64,000 nucleotides of DNA from Persephonella atlantica (lineage in GTDB: Bacteria; Aquificota; Aquificia; Aquificales; Hydrogenothermaceae). A model generated the notes under the pieces. It was not told the origin of the DNA and searched no databases. It saw nothing but the letters and a program-made list of their open reading frames with translations. The position numbers and the translations under genes are program-made. Position 1 is the first letter of the stretch. Each line of letters starts with the position of its first letter. The stretch is from contig NZ_JAACYA010000002.1 in NCBI RefSeq assembly GCF_016617615.1, forward strand, positions 1 to 64,000, given 5' to 3'. Positions 61,443-64,000 of the stretch are shown one piece after another.

Positions 61443-63893
61443 TTATGTAGCTGCCACTTCTTTTTTTCTGGCTGCTTTTGCCAATTTTGGTTTTTTTACT
61501 TTTATCCCTACTGTTCCATCTTTCTTCACTACTACTTCCGCTATCGAACCAGCTGGAAGTTTTCCTTTCAGTATCTCTTCTGCTAACAGATCTTCCACCA
61601 GAGACTGGAGAGCTCTCTTTATGGATCTCGCTCCAAATTCTGGTTTGAACTCTCTTTCTATCAGATAGTCTACGAATTTTCTGGACAGTTTTACAGTAAT
61701 TCCCCATTCTTTCAGCCTTTTGTTTATCTCCTTAAGTTGTATATCAATTATACCTTTCATTACTTCTTTGTCCAATGGCTTAAACACAATAACCTCGTCA
61801 AGCCTATTCAGGAATTCCGGACTGAAATGTTTTCTTACCTGCTGGAGAACATTTTTCCTCATCTCTTCATAATCAAGCATTCCTGACTTTTGCTCAAATC
61901 CCAGTCTTCCAGATTCGAGTATAAGTCTTGCTCCAAGGTTTGATGTCATAATGATTATTGTGTTGCTAAAATCTACAACCCTGCCGAAAGAGTCTGTAAG
62001 CCTTCCATCGTCAAATATTTGAAGGAATATGTTAAACACATCTGGATGGGCTTTTTCAATCTCGTCAAAAAGTATCACAGAGTAAGGTCTTCTCCTTACT
62101 GCTTCCGTAAGCTGACCTCCCTCTTCGTATCCAACATATCCAGGAGGTGCTCCAACAAGTCTTGATACTGTGTGTTTCTCCATATACTCGGACATATCAA
62201 ATCTTATAAGAGCCTCTTCTGTTCCAAATAGATACTCAGCAAGGGCTTTGGCTGTTTCTGTTTTACCAACACCTGTTGGACCTAAGAACATGAATACTCC
62301 TATTGGTCTGTGGGTTCCTTTCAGTCCAACACTGTTTCTCCTTATGGCCTTTGATATTGCTTCTATTGCTTCGTTCTGGTCTACAACCCTCTTATGAAGC
62401 TCCTCTTCTATATGGAGTAGTTTTTCTGCCTGTGATTCTGTTAGTCTTACTACAGGAATACCTGTCCATTTTGCAACCACAAGTGCTATATCTTCATCTT
62501 TTACCCTTGGTTTTCTTACCTTTTTCTTTTCTTTCCACTCTGCCTTCAATGTTTCAAATTTTGCTCTCAGTTTTAGCTCTTCATCTCTCAGTTTAGCAGC
62601 TTTTTCAAAATCCTGCTCCTTAGCTGCTTCTGCTTTTTCTTCCTCTATCTTTCTTATTCTCTCTTCTATTTTCTTCAGTTTTGGAGGAAGCTGCATCTCT
62701 CTAATCCTTACCCATGCTCCAGCTTCATCTATCAGGTCTATTGCCTTATCTGGCAGTTGTCTGTCTGTGATGTATTTTACAGAGTAATCTACAGCTTTTT
62801 CTATTGCTGTTTTTGTATAAACAACTTCATGAAACTCCTCAAATTTTTTCTTCAGTCCTATAAGTATTTTTACTGTATCTTCTGGTGTTGGCGGTTCTAC
62901 TAAAACAGGCTGAAATCTTCTCTCTAATGCTCCGTCTTTTTCTATGTACTTTCTGTACTCATCTATTGTTGTTGCTCCTATTACCTGTATCTCTCCCCTT
63001 GCAAGGGCAGGTTTTAACATGTTTGATGCATCTATTGAACCTTCCGCTGCTCCTGCTCCAACAAGGGTGTGAAGCTCGTCAATAAACAGTATGATGTATG
63101 GTGCTTTCTCAAGCTCTTTCAGTATGTTTTTCAGTCTTTCTTCAAACTGCCCCCTGTATTTTGTTCCTGCAACTAAAGCCGCAAGGTCTAAAGCAACAAT
63201 TCTTTTAGATTGGAGAGGTTCTGGAACCTCCTTGTTTGCTATTCTCTGTGCAAGTCCTTCAACTATGGAAGTTTTACCTACTCCCGGCTCACCTATTAAA
63301 ACGGGGTTGTTTTTTCTTCTTCTTGACAGTATCTGTATAACTCTATCTATTTCTTTGTCTCTTCCTATAACAGGGTCTAATTTCCCTTCTCTTGCCAGTG
63401 CTGTAAGGTCTCTTGAAAATCTGTCTATATTAGGAGTTGGAACCTGTTTTACCTGTTCCTGTGGAGGAATTTCTCCCAGTATCTGGAGAATCTCTTTTCT
63501 GATAGAATACTCATCTATTCCAAATCCCCTTAGTACTCTTCCTCCCAATCCTGTTTTTTCTCTAACAATACCGATAAGTAGATGTTCAGGTCCAACAAAC
63601 TGGTGATGCAGTATTCTTGCTTCTTCCACTGCAAACTCTAAAACCCTTTTTGCATCTGGAGCAAACAGTACTTCTCCTGTATGGCTACCGTGAACCATCT
63701 GTGAAGTCAAAGTTCTTTTGACTTTGTCAATGGTCAGTCCAAATCTTGAGAGAACAAGAACAGGAATGTCTTCTTCCTCTATCAGTGAGAGGAGGAGATG
63801 CTCACTTCCTAAGTAGTTGCTTCTATAATCTAAAGCCTTTTCCCTTGCATTCAGTATTACTTTTCTTGCTCTTTCTGTAAACTTCTCAAACAT
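61443..63893 (-). CDS. clpC: ATP-dependent protease chaperone ClpC
   Basis: An 816-aa AAA+ unfoldase with N-terminal double Clp-N repeat ([44 protein letters not shown]), first ATPase domain (GEPGVGKTS), a UVR-type coiled middle domain ([21 protein letters not shown]), and a second ATPase domain ([38 protein letters not shown]). The middle domain marks ClpC, not ClpA or ClpB. It feeds proteins to ClpP (not in this window). Ribosome site AGAGGTG. The C-terminus is a basic tail [14 protein letters not shown]. Confidence 0.95.
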   Translation of the reverse strand: MFEKFTERARKVILNAREKALDYRSNYLGSEHLLLSLIEEEDIPVLVLSRFGLTIDKVKRTLTSQMVHGSHTGEVLFAPDAKRVLEFAVEEARILHHQFVGPEHLLIGIVREKTGLGGRVLRGFGIDEYSIRKEILQILGEIPPQEQVKQVPTPNIDRFSRDLTALAREGKLDPVIGRDKEIDRVIQILSRRRKNNPVLIGEPGVGKTSIVEGLAQRIANKEVPEPLQSKRIVALDLAALVAGTKYRGQFEERLKNILKELEKAPYIILFIDELHTLVGAGAAEGSIDASNMLKPALARGEIQVIGATTIDEYRKYIEKDGALERRFQPVLVEPPTPEDTVKILIGLKKKFEEFHEVVYTKTAIEKAVDYSVKYITDRQLPDKAIDLIDEAGAWVRIREMQLPPKLKKIEERIRKIEEEKAEAAKEQDFEKAAKLRDEELKLRAKFETLKAEWKEKKKVRKPRVKDEDIALVVAKWTGIPVVRLTESQAEKLLHIEEELHKRVVDQNEAIEAISKAIRRNSVGLKGTHRPIGVFMFLGPTGVGKTETAKALAEYLFGTEEALIRFDMSEYMEKHTVSRLVGAPPGYVGYEEGGQLTEAVRRRPYSVILFDEIEKAHPDVFNIFLQIFDDGRLTDSFGRVVDFSNTIIIMTSNLGARLILESGRLGFEQKSGMLDYEEMRKNVLQQVRKHFSPEFLNRLDEVIVFKPLDKEVMKGIIDIQLKEINKRLKEWGITVKLSRKFVDYLIEREFKPEFGARSIKRALQSLVEDLLAEEILKGKLPAGSIAEVVVKKDGTVGIKVKKPKLAKAARKKEVAAT

Positions 63894-63953
63894 ATCTAAA
63901 CACCTCTATTTTTTTCTAAAATTCCTGTTTAATATATACATAAATCAAATTTT

Positions 63954-64000
63954 TCAAGACTGCACTATTCCATCTTTTAGATAAACTATTCTACTGCAAT
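63954..64000 (-). CDS. C-terminal end of an ABC-transporter ATPase (partial)
   Basis: On the minus strand the frame ending at TGA (63954-63956) reads SRIVYLKDGIVQS, the usual last strand of LolD/MacB-type ABC ATPases (xxRIxxLxDGxIV). Only 14 codons are in the window. LolD (lipoprotein release) would fit the neighbouring envelope genes, but so few residues cannot separate it from other ABC ATPases. It ends 60 nt before the clpC start. Confidence 0.5.
   Translation of the reverse strand, partial: CSRIVYLKDGIVQS

Noticed and set aside
61443-61707. N-terminal extension of bamA by 90 codons into clpC
   Set aside because: The extension is highly charged, lies in another frame of the conserved clpC 3' end, and would put the signal peptide in the middle of the protein.

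Overview
The window looks like a chromosomal segment of a thermophilic, chemolithoautotrophic, diderm bacterium of the Aquificota, most like the Hydrogenothermaceae (Persephonella and relatives). This is inferred from gene content: two-subunit 2-oxoglutarate:ferredoxin oxidoreductase, two-subunit class I fumarase, SucCD and malate dehydrogenase grouped as a reductive TCA module; outer-membrane genes (BamA, Skp, LpxD, FlgH/FlgI rings); low G+C; and a tmRNA whose tag region resembles that of Aquifex. No species assignment can be proved from the sequence alone.

Layout. (1) 1-233: the 5' end of a 16S rRNA gene on the minus strand, with leader, boxA-like element and a near-consensus promoter. (2) 222-7345: a copper/silver efflux operon, read from the right: Met-rich lipoprotein, BlaI/CopY-type repressor, small BlaR1-like membrane protease, then CusC-CusB-CusA. 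(3) 7392-16322: carbon fixation. mdh-fumA-fumB-sucC-sucD form one operon whose order follows the reductive pathway, and korA-korB follow. Between them lies a broken RND efflux operon: an outer-membrane-channel gene fused by deletion to the last 50 codons of an RND pump, with an intact divergent TetR regulator. (4) 16334-17747, plus strand: fliJ-like, motE-like and an AhpD-like gene. (5) 17736-52954: a flagellar and chemotaxis island of about 35 kb, nearly all on the minus strand. The first part read is cheZ-cheA-cheW-cheV-cheY-MCP-MCP-pilZ-fliG-fliM-fliN; then flgF-flgG-flgA-flgH-flgI-flgJ-flhA-flhF-flhG-fliA; then fliK-TPR-flgB-flgC-fliE-fliF-fliH-fliI-flgD-flgE-fliL-fliN-fliO-fliP-fliQ-fliR-flhB. 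A small plus-strand gene encoding a membrane-anchored protein with five 11-residue repeats sits between fliA and fliK. (6) 52951-56005: NhaD-type antiporter, UspA-like protein and HtpX. (7) 56138-57279: tmRNA followed by two small unknown genes. (8) 57299-64000: envelope genes lpxD, skp, bamA, then clpC and the last codons of an ABC ATPase.

The basal body, export gate, C-ring, rod, hook scaffold, sigma-28 and FlhF/FlhG are all here. Flagellin, cap, hook-filament junction, MotA/MotB, CheB and CheR are not. Four promoter-like sites with a shared CGAAA core at a spacing of 15 from a TAAA/TAAT box suggest sigma-28 control of fliK, flgF, cheZ and the uspA-nhaD pair.

Most notable for follow-up: the 11-residue-repeat protein with an apparently leaderless promoter; the large secreted TPR protein inside the flagellar operon; the minimal BlaR1-like protease with cysteines placed for periplasmic metal sensing; the deleted RND operon; an 18-of-20 bp box shared by the korA and mdh promoters; and a perfect 17-bp palindrome in the ahpD-like promoter.
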